A program made the position numbers and the translations under genes. The notes under the pieces were generated by a model. That model saw only the letters and a list, made by a program, of their open reading frames with translations, made no database searches and had not been told where the DNA came from. DNA of 64,000 nt from Egibacteraceae bacterium (GTDB taxonomy: Bacteria > Actinomycetota > Nitriliruptoria > Euzebyales > Egibacteraceae), in contig JAUJNX010000010.1 of NCBI GenBank assembly GCA_030447925.1, forward strand, positions 113,948-177,947. Reading direction: 5' to 3'. The first letter of the stretch is position 1; each line of letters opens with the position of its first letter. This document shows positions 1 through 7,814 of the stretch, piece by piece.

Positions 1-1079
1 TCGGGGTCGTCCAGGGAGATCGTGAACGCGTCGCTGCGGCCCAGCATCTGCAGGTGGCCCATCGGGAACTCGTAGTCGTCTGACCCGAAGTAGAAGTCGT
101 TGACCCCGAGGGTCTTCTGGAAGCGGGTCGGGTTGGGCGTCTTGGAGAACGCGATCAGCGACGAGGTGTTGTGGAGCATGAGGTTGCGCCCCACCTGCCC
201 CGACCCGTTGCCCAGCCCCTGGGGGTGGTGCTCGTCGGCGGAGGCCAGCAGCAGGGCCGCGGAGTTGATCGCCCCCGCCGCGACGACGACGATGTCGGCG
301 CTGTGGTCCTCGACCTCGCCGTCGCGCTCCACCACGACGCGGTCGACCCGCCGCCCGCGGTCGCCGGTCAGCAGGCGGGTGACCCGGGCGCCGGTGATCA
401 GGCTGACGTTGGGGTGGCGCAGCGCCGGCTCGACGCAGATCACCTGGGCGTCGGCCTTGGCGTCGACCAGGCAGGGGAAGCCGTCGCAGGTGTCGCAGCG
501 GATGCAGCGGCTGGCGTGCGGCCGGGCCTCGTCGACCAGGATCCCGTTGGGCAGCGGGAACGGGTGCAGGCCCGCGGCGACCAGGTCGTCCGCCAGCTCG
601 GCGATGCGCGGCTCGTGGGCCATGGCCGGCCACGGGTAGGGGGTGTCCGACGGGGGGTCCAGCGGGTCGATGCCGCGCTGGCCGTGCACCTGGTACAGCT
701 GCTCGGCCTTGTCGTACCAGGGTCGCAGGTCTGCATAGGTCAGAGGCCAGGCGGGTGAGACGCCGTCGGCGTGGACGACGGGGCCGAAGTCGCGCTCCCG
801 CAGGCGCATGAGCACCCCGCCGTACACCTTGGTGTTGCCGCCCACGTAGTAGTGCTGCTTGGGCAGGAAGCGCCTGCCGTCGGCGTCGGTCCACCGGCCG
901 GAGTTGCGGTAGCGGACGTCGCCCCAGATCGCCCTGGAGTCCCAGTTGGCCTTCTCGCGGGGCAGCCAGCCGCCGCGCTCCAGCAGCAGGATGCGCTTGC
1001 CGGTGGGGGCGAGGGCGTGGGCGAGCGTGGCGCCCCCGGCCCCGGAGCCGATGACGATGACGTCGTGGTGCTCGGTCAC
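1..1079 (-). CDS. GMC-family FAD oxidoreductase, partial (3' end outside window)
   Basis: The first 359 codons are visible; the gene runs off the left edge. The N-terminus has a dinucleotide-binding fold (VIVIGSGAGGATLAHAL, residues 8-24) as in glucose-methanol-choline oxidoreductases, which use FAD to oxidise alcohols or sugars. A Cys-rich stretch (RCIRCDTCDGFPC) and the later VVAAGAINSAALLL segment are typical of bacterial GMC enzymes related to choline and sugar dehydrogenases. The GTG start is chosen because AAGGAG lies 6 nt upstream. It begins 11 nt after the cyclase gene, so it is the third gene of an SDR-cyclase-GMC operon. Substrate not predictable. Confidence 0.88.
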   Translation of the reverse strand, partial: MTEHHDVIVIGSGAGGATLAHALAPTGKRILLLERGGWLPREKANWDSRAIWGDVRYRNSGRWTDADGRRFLPKQHYYVGGNTKVYGGVLMRLRERDFGPVVHADGVSPAWPLTYADLRPWYDKAEQLYQVHGQRGIDPLDPPSDTPYPWPAMAHEPRIAELADDLVAAGLHPFPLPNGILVDEARPHASRCIRCDTCDGFPCLVDAKADAQVICVEPALRHPNVSLITGARVTRLLTGDRGRRVDRVVVERDGEVEDHSADIVVVAAGAINSAALLLASADEHHPQGLGNGSGQVGRNLMLHNTSSLIAFSKTPNPTRFQKTLGVNDFYFGSDDYEFPMGHLQMLGRSDAFTISLDDP

Positions 1080-1090
1080 GGCGGGCTCCT

Positions 1091-1962
1091 TCAGACGATG
1101 GCCAGCGGCGCGACCCACGCGCCGGTGGCGCCGCGCAGCTTGGCGTGGGAGACGACGAACAGGAACTCAGCGAGGCCGTCCGCGGCGAGCTGGGCCAGGC
1201 GCAGGTTCTCGGCGACGACCACCCCGTGGCGGACGTTGAGCGTCTGGGGGACCACGAACGGCTCCGCGGGGTCCTCGGGCGGGACCGGGCCGTAGCTCCA
1301 GGTGTCGCAGCCCGTCAGCGCGACCCGCCGGTCCACCAGCCAGTCGGCCAGCGCCGTGCCGGGTCGGGGTCGTCGTCCCACAGCCGGCCCCAGCCGGTGT
1401 GGACCAGCACCGCGTCGCCCGGCTCGACCGCCAGACCCGCCGCCGCGAGCGCGGCCTCCGCGTCGTCGGGGGTCACCACGTCGCCGGGCTCCAGCCGGTC
1501 GACGCCGCGGATCCGGGCCGCGTCGACCAGCAGGCCCCGGGTGACCACCTGGGGCAGCGTCTCCATGCCCAGGCGGTTGGTGCCGTGCTCCTCGACGACG
1601 TCGTCGAGCCGGTGGCCGTTGTAGAGCTGGTCGCCGGCCTGCAGGTGGTTGAGGCCGTCGAGGTGGGTGCCCATCTGCGACGGGGCGCTGACGTGCTCCA
1701 CGATCCAGTTCACCGCGTTGCGCCCCAGGCCGCGCGGGCCGCCGCCGGGCGCGCGGCGGTTGAGCTGGTGGGCGGTGGTGGACAGCACCTGGCGGAAGGT
1801 CCGCCCGGGGAACGCGGGAACGTCGGCGTGCAGCTCGTGGGCCAGGTCGTAGACCCGGCCGCGGCGCACGAGACCGGCGGCGCGCACGACCGACGCGGCG
1901 GTGATCTCGTTGAGCGCGCCGGCCTGGTCGTCGGGGCCGTAGCGGCTCGTGCCGGCGCTCAC
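1091..1962 (-). CDS. Cyclase-family (kynurenine formamidase-like) metal-dependent hydrolase, frameshifted
   Basis: The product matches the cyclase/kynurenine-formamidase superfamily, which hydrolyses amide or lactone bonds with bound metal. The metal-binding core is SQMGTHLDGLNHL, the family's H-G-T-H-x-D...H signature. GTG start overlaps the SDR stop by 4 nt, indicating translational coupling. The frame breaks near 1355: the first frame reads through DDDPDPA and the second continues as TALADWLVDRRVALTG to a normal C-terminus. One missing G restores the join, so a consensus error is more likely than a true pseudogene. It probably acts between the SDR and GMC oxidoreductases in one catabolic route. 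Confidence 0.8.
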
Positions 1963-2780
1963 TCGGACGACCAGGTGGTGCGGAAGTCCCCGAACAGCGT
2001 CAGCCCGCCGTCGACGAACAGGGTCTGGCCGGTGACGTAGGCGGCCTCCTCGGAGCACAGGAACACGGCGGCCGCGGCCATCTCCTCCGCGCCACCGGCT
2101 CGGCCCATGGGGATGTGGGCCTCGACCATCGCGCGCTTCTCCGGGTCGTCGATCCACGACCGGTTGATCGGGGTGACGGTGGCGCCCGGTCCGATGCCGT
2201 TCACCCGGATGCCGTCGCCGGCGTACTCCAGCGCGAGCGTCCGGGTGAGGTTCTGCATGCCGCCCTTGCTCACCGAGTAGGCGAGGAAGCGCGGCTTGGG
2301 GATCAGCTGGTGGACGCTGGAGACGTTGACGATCGCGCCGCCGCCGCCGCGGGCGAGCCGCTCGGCGACGAAGCGCCGGGCGCACAGGAACGCGCCGCGC
2401 AGGTTGACGCCCAGGACGCGGTCGAACGCGGCGGGGTCCAGCTCGTGGGACGGCGCGGCGACCTGGATGCCCGCGTTGTTGACCAGCAGGTCGACCCCGC
2501 CGTACTCCCCTGCCACCTGGTCGAACATCGCGCCGACCTGGGCCTGGTCGGCGACGTCCGCGCGCACCAGCAGCGGGCGCCGGCCGGCCGCGCGCATGCG
2601 CTCCATGCACGCGTCCAGGCCGGCCTCGATCTGGTCGCGCGTCGCCTGGGCGCCCTCGACCCTTCCGGCGTAGTTGATCGCGACGTCGACGCCCTCGATG
2701 CCCAGGCGGACGGCGATGGCCTGCCCGATCCCCGAGCTGCCGCCGGTGACGACCGCGACCTTGCCCGCCAGTCCCTGCAT
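1959..2780 (-). CDS. SDR-family oxidoreductase (glucose 1-dehydrogenase-like)
   Basis: A 273-residue classical short-chain dehydrogenase. It has the NAD(P)-binding TGGSSGIG (residues 12-19), NNAG (101-104), catalytic Ser about 154 and the Y-x-x-x-K pair Tyr168/Lys172. The C-terminus YVTGQTLFVDGG is the usual SDR substrate-loop ending. An extra segment around residues 50-68 lengthens the region between the second strand and the NNAG motif. First gene of an SDR-cyclase-GMC operon; the LysR gene lies upstream on the same strand. The reaction is NAD(P)-dependent oxidation of a sugar or other alcohol, with the substrate unknown. Confidence 0.92.
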   Translation of the reverse strand: MQGLAGKVAVVTGGSSGIGQAIAVRLGIEGVDVAINYAGRVEGAQATRDQIEAGLDACMERMRAAGRRPLLVRADVADQAQVGAMFDQVAGEYGGVDLLVNNAGIQVAAPSHELDPAAFDRVLGVNLRGAFLCARRFVAERLARGGGGAIVNVSSVHQLIPKPRFLAYSVSKGGMQNLTRTLALEYAGDGIRVNGIGPGATVTPINRSWIDDPEKRAMVEAHIPMGRAGGAEEMAAAAVFLCSEEAAYVTGQTLFVDGGLTLFGDFRTTWSSE

Positions 2781-2904
2781 GCGTCGGTCCCCGTCCCGTC
2801 GTCGCTGCGGACGCAGTGCAGCCGACGACGCGGGCGGGCGGCAACACGGGCTGGAGATCGGCTGATCGCGGACCGCGATCGCGCGCGCCCCGCTGGGCGC
2901 TCGG
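2781..2904. other. Intergenic region between LysR and SDR genes
   Basis: This 124-bp gap precedes the SDR operon and follows the LysR stop. It holds GATC-containing inverted sequences around 2856-2885 (for example CGCGGACCGCG followed by GATCGCGCGCG). These could be a LysR-type binding region for the downstream operon, but no clean T-N11-A motif or -35/-10 pair is visible. Confidence 0.3.
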
Positions 2905-3804
2905 TCAGCGCTGCGCGGCGCCCTCCGCGTGGCGCGCGAGCAGGTCGACGAACGGCGCCAGCAGCCGGGGCGGCGCCTCGCGGGACCACACGGCGGCGAT
3001 GCGCGCGACCTCCACCGGCGGGGCGAGGGGCCGGCGCACCAGGCCGGGGAGGTGCAGCGCGAGGCCGTCGCCGGTCAGGGCCACCCCCGACCCGGTGGCG
3101 ACGAGCAGGGCGAGGCCCTGCGCGTCGACGGCCTCGTGGTCGATCCGGGGGCTGAAGCCGGCGGCCAGGCACGCCTGGAGGTAGCGGTCGAAGACCACCG
3201 GATCGGTGCGGCGCGGAAACATCACGAACGGCTCGTCGGCCAGGTCCGCCAGCGCCACCTGCGGTGCGCCGGCCAGCGGGTGCGCCGCCGGCAGCACCGC
3301 CACGAGCCGCTCGGCGCGCAGGTCGCGGACCACGAGGCCCGCGTCGGCGACGGGGCGCGTGACCCGGCTCACGACCACGTCGACGGCGCCGCCCGCCAGG
3401 ACGCGGTCCTGGTCGCCTGGCGGGACGGGCCGCAGCAGGAGGCCGGCCTCCGGGTGCGCCGCCCGGAACGCGCGCAGCGCGGGCAGCAGCAGGTCGTAGA
3501 GGCCGCCGGCGGGGTAGCCGACGCGGAGCTGGTCCAGCTCGCCGCGGCCGGCACGGCCCACCGCCCGCGCGGTCTGGTCCAGCTGGGCGAGGACCGCGTG
3601 CGCGTCCTCCAGCAGCCGCCGGCCCGCGCGGGTCAGCTGGACAGGGCGCGCGGAGCGGTCGACGAGCACGGCGCCCAGCTCGCGCTCCAGCTGGCGGATC
3701 TGCTGGCTGAGCGAGGGCTGGGCGAGGTGCAGCCGCTCGGCCGCGCGACTGAAGCTCGCCTCCTCCGCGAGGGCGACGAAGTAGTGCAGGTGCCGCAGCT
3801 CCAC
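2905..3804 (-). CDS. LysR-family transcriptional regulator
   Basis: A 299-residue regulator with an N-terminal winged helix-turn-helix (residues 1-60; SFSRAAERLHLAQPSLSQQI is the recognition region) and a C-terminal periplasmic-binding-like effector domain from about 90 to 295. Family proteins usually activate an adjacent catabolic operon on binding an intermediate. Here it sits upstream of SDR-cyclase-GMC on the same strand rather than divergently. ATG start is preceded by a TATACT box at 3813-3818, leaving almost no leader, so the mRNA is probably leaderless. Likely regulator of the neighbouring operon (inference). Confidence 0.92.
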   Translation of the reverse strand: MELRHLHYFVALAEEASFSRAAERLHLAQPSLSQQIRQLERELGAVLVDRSARPVQLTRAGRRLLEDAHAVLAQLDQTARAVGRAGRGELDQLRVGYPAGGLYDLLLPALRAFRAAHPEAGLLLRPVPPGDQDRVLAGGAVDVVVSRVTRPVADAGLVVRDLRAERLVAVLPAAHPLAGAPQVALADLADEPFVMFPRRTDPVVFDRYLQACLAAGFSPRIDHEAVDAQGLALLVATGSGVALTGDGLALHLPGLVRRPLAPPVEVARIAAVWSREAPPRLLAPFVDLLARHAEGAAQR

Positions 3805-3812
3805 GACGCCGG

Positions 3813-3818
3813 AGTATA
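3813..3818 (-). promoter_or_regulatory. Candidate -10 box of LysR gene
   Basis: TATACT on the minus strand lies 8 nt upstream of the ATG at 3804, fitting a leaderless actinobacterial promoter. No convincing -35 element is seen at 16-18 nt; TTGCAA occurs 14 nt upstream. Confidence 0.5.
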
Positions 3819-3883
3819 GGCCCGACCACTACTTGCAACGCGGTCAGTGGCGGTGACGGCGTGAGGGGCCGCGCGGCCCGCGG

Positions 3884-5761
3884 CTAGAGGGGGACCTGGG
3901 ACAGGAAGCGGGCCGCGAGGGGGGCGGCGACGGCGCTGCCGCCGCCGCCGTCCTCGACCAGGACCGCGATCGCGAGGTCGCCGCGCGCCGCCACGAACCA
4001 GGCGTGGGTGCGCGGGGGGACCTCCGTCCCGAACTCGGCGGTGCCGGACTTGCCGATCGCCTCGCCGGGCACCTCCTGCAGCGCCGTGCCCGTGCCCGAG
4101 GTGACCACCGCGCGCGTGAGGTCGCGCAGCGACGCGGCCACCGCCGGGTCCAGGGGCTGGGGGCCCGTCCCCGGCTCGGCGTGGTCGGGCAGCAGCACCG
4201 GCGGGCGCCAGGTGCCGTCGGCGACCGCGGCCATGACCGCGGCCATGACCAGCGGGCTGGCCAGGACGCGGCCCTGCCCGATCGCCTCGGCGGCGCGCTC
4301 GACGTCGTCGGCGGGCTCGGGCACCTGGCCGGTGTAGGCGTCCACGCCGGGGGTCCACGCGCCGCCGACGCCCATGCCCTCGGCCGCGGCGGCGACCGCG
4401 CCGGGCGGCAACGACGCGGCCAGGGGCGCGAAGGTGGTGTTGCACGACTCGGCGAAGGCCTCGCGGAACGGGACGCGGCCCGCCGCGTCGCCCTCGGCGT
4501 TGCGGAAGCTGCGCCCCCCGACGGTGGCGGTCGGCGGGCAGTCCACGACCGCGTCCGGGGACGCGGTACCGGCGGTCAGGAACGCCGCCGCCGACACGAT
4601 CTTGAACGTCGACCCGGGCGGGTACTGGCCGGTGAACGCCAGGTTGGTCGCGCCGCCGTCGGGCCCGTTGGCGACGGCGAGCACCTCGCCGGTCGACGGG
4701 CGCAGGGCCACCAGGGCCGAGGGGTTGGGGACCTCGAACAGGGTGGCCTCGGCGGCCACCTGGAGCACGGGGTCGATGGTCGTGCGCAGCGGCTGCCCGG
4801 CGACCGCCGGCACGTCGTGGAGGATCTGGACCGGCGCGCCCGCCGCGTCGACCGCCGCGACCTGGGTGCCCGGGGTCCCGGCGAGCTGGCGCTGGAAGCG
4901 CCGCTGCAGGCCGGACAGGCCCAGCTCGTCGCCGGGGCCGAAGCCCGGCCCCGCCTCGGCGAGCACCTCGGCAGTCGGCGGGCCCACCCGGCCGAGCACC
5001 GGTCGCGCGAAGGTCCGGGTGGGGCTGAGCAGGCGGGTGCCCTCGGTGAACACCACGCCGGGGATCGGCTGGAGGCCGGCGCGCAGCGGCTCGTAGTCCG
5101 CGCGGCGCAGGGTGATCACCTCGACGACCGCGGCGGGGTCGGCGCCCTGGACGCGGGTGCGCAGGTCGTCGACGTCGACGTCGAGGAGCGCGTCGACCGC
5201 GGCGAGGGTCTGCTCCAGGTCGGTGACGCGCTGCGGCTGGATGCCCACGGTGACGACCGGCCGCGGCTCGAACAGCGGGGTGCCGTCGGCGGCCAGGATC
5301 GAGGCGCGCAGGGGCACGACCGACCGGACGTCCAGGGACTGGCCGGGCCGCAGCTGGGGGTGCAGGGCCGTGGGGCTCCACGCGACCCGCCAGGCGTCGG
5401 CGTCCTCGGGCAGCTGGAGGTCCAGCACGGTCTCGTAGCTCCACGGCCCCGACGGCAGGTCCCAGGTGACCCCGACCTGCGCGGAGCCCCGCGCCGGGTC
5501 CTCCTCCGAGGCCGCGGCGGCGCGCAGGACCAGGTCGGGCGCGACGCCCAGCTCGGCGGTGACGCCCGCCAGCAGGTCGGCGGCGGGCTGGGCCGCCGCC
5601 GGGTCGGCCAGCTGCTCGGGCGCGATCGCGCCGTCGCGCCAGGCGGTGAGGAACGCCTCGACCGCCGGGGCCGGGTCCGGCGCCCGGTCGAACAGCCCGC
5701 ACCCCGCCGCGCCCAGCGCCAGTACGAGCGCCAGCGCTCCGGTCCGCCCACCGCCCCGCAT
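3884..5761 (-). CDS. Class B penicillin-binding protein (MecA-like), putative lipoprotein
   Basis: A 625-residue D,D-transpeptidase that would cross-link peptidoglycan outside the membrane. The N-terminus is a signal peptide ending in an atypical lipobox (AAGC, Cys21). It is followed by an NTF2-like segment (about 30-140), a PBP dimerisation region (about 150-320) and the transpeptidase domain. All three active-site motifs are present: S-T-F-K with Ser384, S-C-N at 439-441 and K-S-G at 571-573. ATG at 5761 is chosen over an upstream in-frame start because it gives the signal peptide and has a purine-rich site (AGGGGGAA). NTF2-PBP architecture resembles MecA. It diverges from the peroxiredoxin gene. 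Confidence 0.9.
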   Translation of the reverse strand: MRGGGRTGALALVLALGAAGCGLFDRAPDPAPAVEAFLTAWRDGAIAPEQLADPAAAQPAADLLAGVTAELGVAPDLVLRAAAASEEDPARGSAQVGVTWDLPSGPWSYETVLDLQLPEDADAWRVAWSPTALHPQLRPGQSLDVRSVVPLRASILAADGTPLFEPRPVVTVGIQPQRVTDLEQTLAAVDALLDVDVDDLRTRVQGADPAAVVEVITLRRADYEPLRAGLQPIPGVVFTEGTRLLSPTRTFARPVLGRVGPPTAEVLAEAGPGFGPGDELGLSGLQRRFQRQLAGTPGTQVAAVDAAGAPVQILHDVPAVAGQPLRTTIDPVLQVAAEATLFEVPNPSALVALRPSTGEVLAVANGPDGGATNLAFTGQYPPGSTFKIVSAAAFLTAGTASPDAVVDCPPTATVGGRSFRNAEGDAAGRVPFREAFAESCNTTFAPLAASLPPGAVAAAAEGMGVGGAWTPGVDAYTGQVPEPADDVERAAEAIGQGRVLASPLVMAAVMAAVADGTWRPPVLLPDHAEPGTGPQPLDPAVAASLRDLTRAVVTSGTGTALQEVPGEAIGKSGTAEFGTEVPPRTHAWFVAARGDLAIAVLVEDGGGGSAVAAPLAARFLSQVPL

Positions 5762-5871
5762 TCGTTCCCCCTGTGCTGACGAACTGCTGACGATCAGGTG
5801 ATCGCCGATCGGTCTTGGACACCCGCGGGGCAGCCTTGGTCGACTGGCCCCGACGAGGAGGATCATCGAGC
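5762..5871. other. Divergent promoter region, PBP / peroxiredoxin
   Basis: This 110-bp divergent spacer contains the direct repeat GCTGACGA at about 5775 and 5786 and the inverted repeat GATCA-GG-TGATC at about 5792-5803. Either could be an operator shared by the two divergent transcripts, but no known regulator motif was recognised. Confidence 0.3.
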
Positions 5872-6381
5872 ATGCGCGACGACCTGCGCGAGGGCGCCAC
5901 GTTCCCGGACCTGGCGCTGCCCGACCAGGACGGCAACCGGCGCACCCTGGGCGCGCTCGCCGAGGGCGACCCCGTGGTGCTGCACTTCTACCGCGGCTGG
6001 TTCTGCCCCAAGGACCGCGCCTACTTCCAGCAGGTCCTGCTGCCCCTGCAGGCCGAGGCCGAGGTCGCCTACGCCCGGCTGGTGTCGGTCAGCGTCGAGC
6101 CGCCGGAGGTCACGGCGGCCTTCCGCGCCGGGCTCGACGCGCGCTGGACCTTCCTGTGCGATCCCGAGCGCCGGTACCTGGACGACCTGGGGCTGCGCGA
6201 GACGACCGACACGCTCCACGACCCCTACGTGCCGACGATGGTCACGCTGTTCCCCGACCTGCGGGTGCACCGGACCTACAACGGCTACTGGTTCTGGGGG
6301 CGCGCGACCGCCGAGGACCTGCGCCAGGACCTGCGCGCGATCACCCGTGAGCTGCGCCCCGACTGGGAGGTCCCGGCGTGA
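5872..6381 (+). CDS. Peroxiredoxin-like (AhpC/TSA) protein
   Basis: A 169-residue thioredoxin-fold protein of the peroxiredoxin-like group, which reduces peroxides through a reactive Cys. The active-site region is FYRGWFCPKDR with Cys45 at the N-terminus of the first helix; a second Cys (Cys96) lies in FLCDPERR. ATG at 5872 follows GAGGAGGATC. The stop overlaps the GTG of the DM13 gene by 4 nt, so the two are coupled. Cytosolic. An upstream in-frame start at 5815 would add a non-conserved extension and is rejected. Confidence 0.85.
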   Translation: MRDDLREGATFPDLALPDQDGNRRTLGALAEGDPVVLHFYRGWFCPKDRAYFQQVLLPLQAEAEVAYARLVSVSVEPPEVTAAFRAGLDARWTFLCDPERRYLDDLGLRETTDTLHDPYVPTMVTLFPDLRVHRTYNGYWFWGRATAEDLRQDLRAITRELRPDWEVPA

Positions 6382-7165
6382 GGGCCCGCCTGCACCCCTG
6401 GGACCTCGCGCCGCTGGCGCTGCTGGCCGCCGGCGGGGTCACCCTGCTGATCGTCACCCGCGGGGCCATCGTCGCGAACACCCTGAGCAGCTCGCGGGCG
6501 CTGCTGCTCCTGGCCGGGATCGGCCTCGCCTGGGCCGTGCTGGCCTGGCTGGTGCTGCCCCGCGCGGTCCGCTCCCCCGCCGCCCGGGCGGCCCTTATGA
6601 CCCTGCCGGCGCTCGCGCTGCTGTGGTTCCTGGTCGTGCCGTACTTCCGCCCCACCGAGGTCGTGGAGACCCTGCCCGCCGCCGCCGAGCCCGCCGCCCC
6701 CGCCGGCGAGCCCGCGCCGACCGCGGCGCCGGCCGACGCGGCGCCGCCGACCGGGGAACCCGGGGCGCCCGCCGGCGCGGCGCCCGCCGGCGCGGCCCCC
6801 GCCGGTGAGGCGCCCGCGCCCCCGGCGCCCGCGGGTCCGGTGCAGGTCAGTGCGGGCGAGCTGACCGGGATCGGGCACCGGGCGACGGGCGCGGCCGCGA
6901 TCCTGCGCCAGCCGGACGGGTCGCTGGTCGTCGAGCTGCGCGAGATCGACGTCGAGTCCGGCCCCGACTACCAGGTCCACCTGGTCCCCGGCGCGGGCCG
7001 CGAGGACCCGGGGGCGGGATCCACCTCGACGCCCTCCGGGGCACGCGGGGCACGCAGTACTACCCCGTCCCGCCGGGCACCGACCCGGCCGGGGAGTGGA
7101 CGGTGCTGATCTGGTGCCGCGCCTTCGGGGTCCCGATCGCCGGGTCCACCCAGGTGCAGGCATGA
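6378..7165 (+). CDS. DM13-domain membrane protein, frameshifted
   Basis: Three hydrophobic segments (about 11-27, 40-60, 74-90) are followed by a Pro/Ala-rich linker (about 97-150) and a DM13 domain from about 153. The frame breaks near 7010 in a run of five Gs. One missing G restores the rest of the domain: GIHLDALRGTRGTQYYPVPPG, then WTVLIWCRAFGVPIA, which contains the Cys conserved in DM13 domains. DM13 is proposed to have a redox role, which fits coupling to the peroxiredoxin gene. The TGA at 7163 sits inside the first copy of a 65-bp tandem repeat. Confidence 0.8.
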
Positions 7166-7297
7166 GCGTCGCAGGGCGAAGCCCGGAGTCGTCGCACGGA
7201 AGCCGCCCGGCGTCTGAGGTGCAGGCATGAGCGTCGCAGGGCGAAGCCCGGAGTCGTTGCACGGAAGCCGCCCGGCGTCTGAGGTGCAGGCATGAGC
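7152..7297 (+). repeat. 65-bp tandem repeat, 2.25 copies
   Basis: Two complete 65-bp units (7152-7216 and 7217-7281) are followed by the first 16 bp of a third unit, which is the start of the next gene. Each unit begins AGGTGCAGGCATGAGCG and contains the small hairpin GGGCGAAGCCC. The two units differ at one position (C/T at 7193/7258). Each copy duplicates a GCAGGCATGAGCG start context, so the array spans from the DM13 stop to the start of the downstream gene. Confidence 0.95.
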
Positions 7298-7792
7298 GAG
7301 CGCTGGTGCTGGCTGGGGTTCGTCGACGTGCCGCCGGAGGGCGCGCTGGCGGCCGCCGACACCGACGAGGGCACGCTGGCCGCCTGGCCCGCGGAGGGCC
7401 GGCGCCAGTCCGGCGCGGTGCGCGTCGCCGCGCACGTCGTGGACCCCGCCGGGCCCGCCATGGCGGTGTCGTGGGCCCAGGCGCCCCGCGGCGTGCGGGT
7501 CCTGTTCGACGACCCCGCCGTGGTCGCGGCCACGCGCGCGGCGCTGGGGCGCCGCGCCGCCTTCGTGTCGACCATGGTGCGCGACGCCTCCGCCATCGCC
7601 GGGGCGGTCACGGGCATCGAGGCCGACGTCGCGGACCGCTGGCCGGGCTGGTTCTCCGACGACCCGTTCGCCCGCGTGTTCCCCGCCCGGCGCCTGCGCG
7701 TCGGCCCCGGCCTGTTCGGCCGCGTGCCCCCGCCCGCGGGCCCGGTCCACCAGCGCTACGGCGGCCTGCCCTGGCCGGTCGCCGGCTTCTGA
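7292..7792 (+). CDS. Hypothetical protein
   Basis: A 166-residue protein with no family recognised. ATG start lies inside the third, partial copy of the 65-bp repeat; GTGCAGGC precedes it but no strong ribosome site. Codon use matches its neighbours and the sequence is well mixed (WCWLGFVDVPPEG, WPGWFSDDPFARVFPARRL), which argues for a real cytosolic protein. No signal peptide, membrane segment or catalytic motif is seen. It ends 22 bp from the convergent EgtA-like gene. Confidence 0.65.
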   Translation: MSERWCWLGFVDVPPEGALAAADTDEGTLAAWPAEGRRQSGAVRVAAHVVDPAGPAMAVSWAQAPRGVRVLFDDPAVVAATRAALGRRAAFVSTMVRDASAIAGAVTGIEADVADRWPGWFSDDPFARVFPARRLRVGPGLFGRVPPPAGPVHQRYGGLPWPVAGF

Positions 7793-7814
7793 CCGGCGGC
7801 GGGCGGCCAGCGGG

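Noticed and set aside
2840..2885. GATC/CGATCG palindromes as a HIP1-like element
   Set aside because: Similar GCGATCGC words occur inside genes at many sites, so they are not specific to intergenic regions.
4004..5779. Long open frame opposite the PBP gene
   Set aside because: Antisense shadow: Arg/Gly/Ala-rich, no family motif, and mirrors a gene with all three PBP motifs. High GC makes such frames common.
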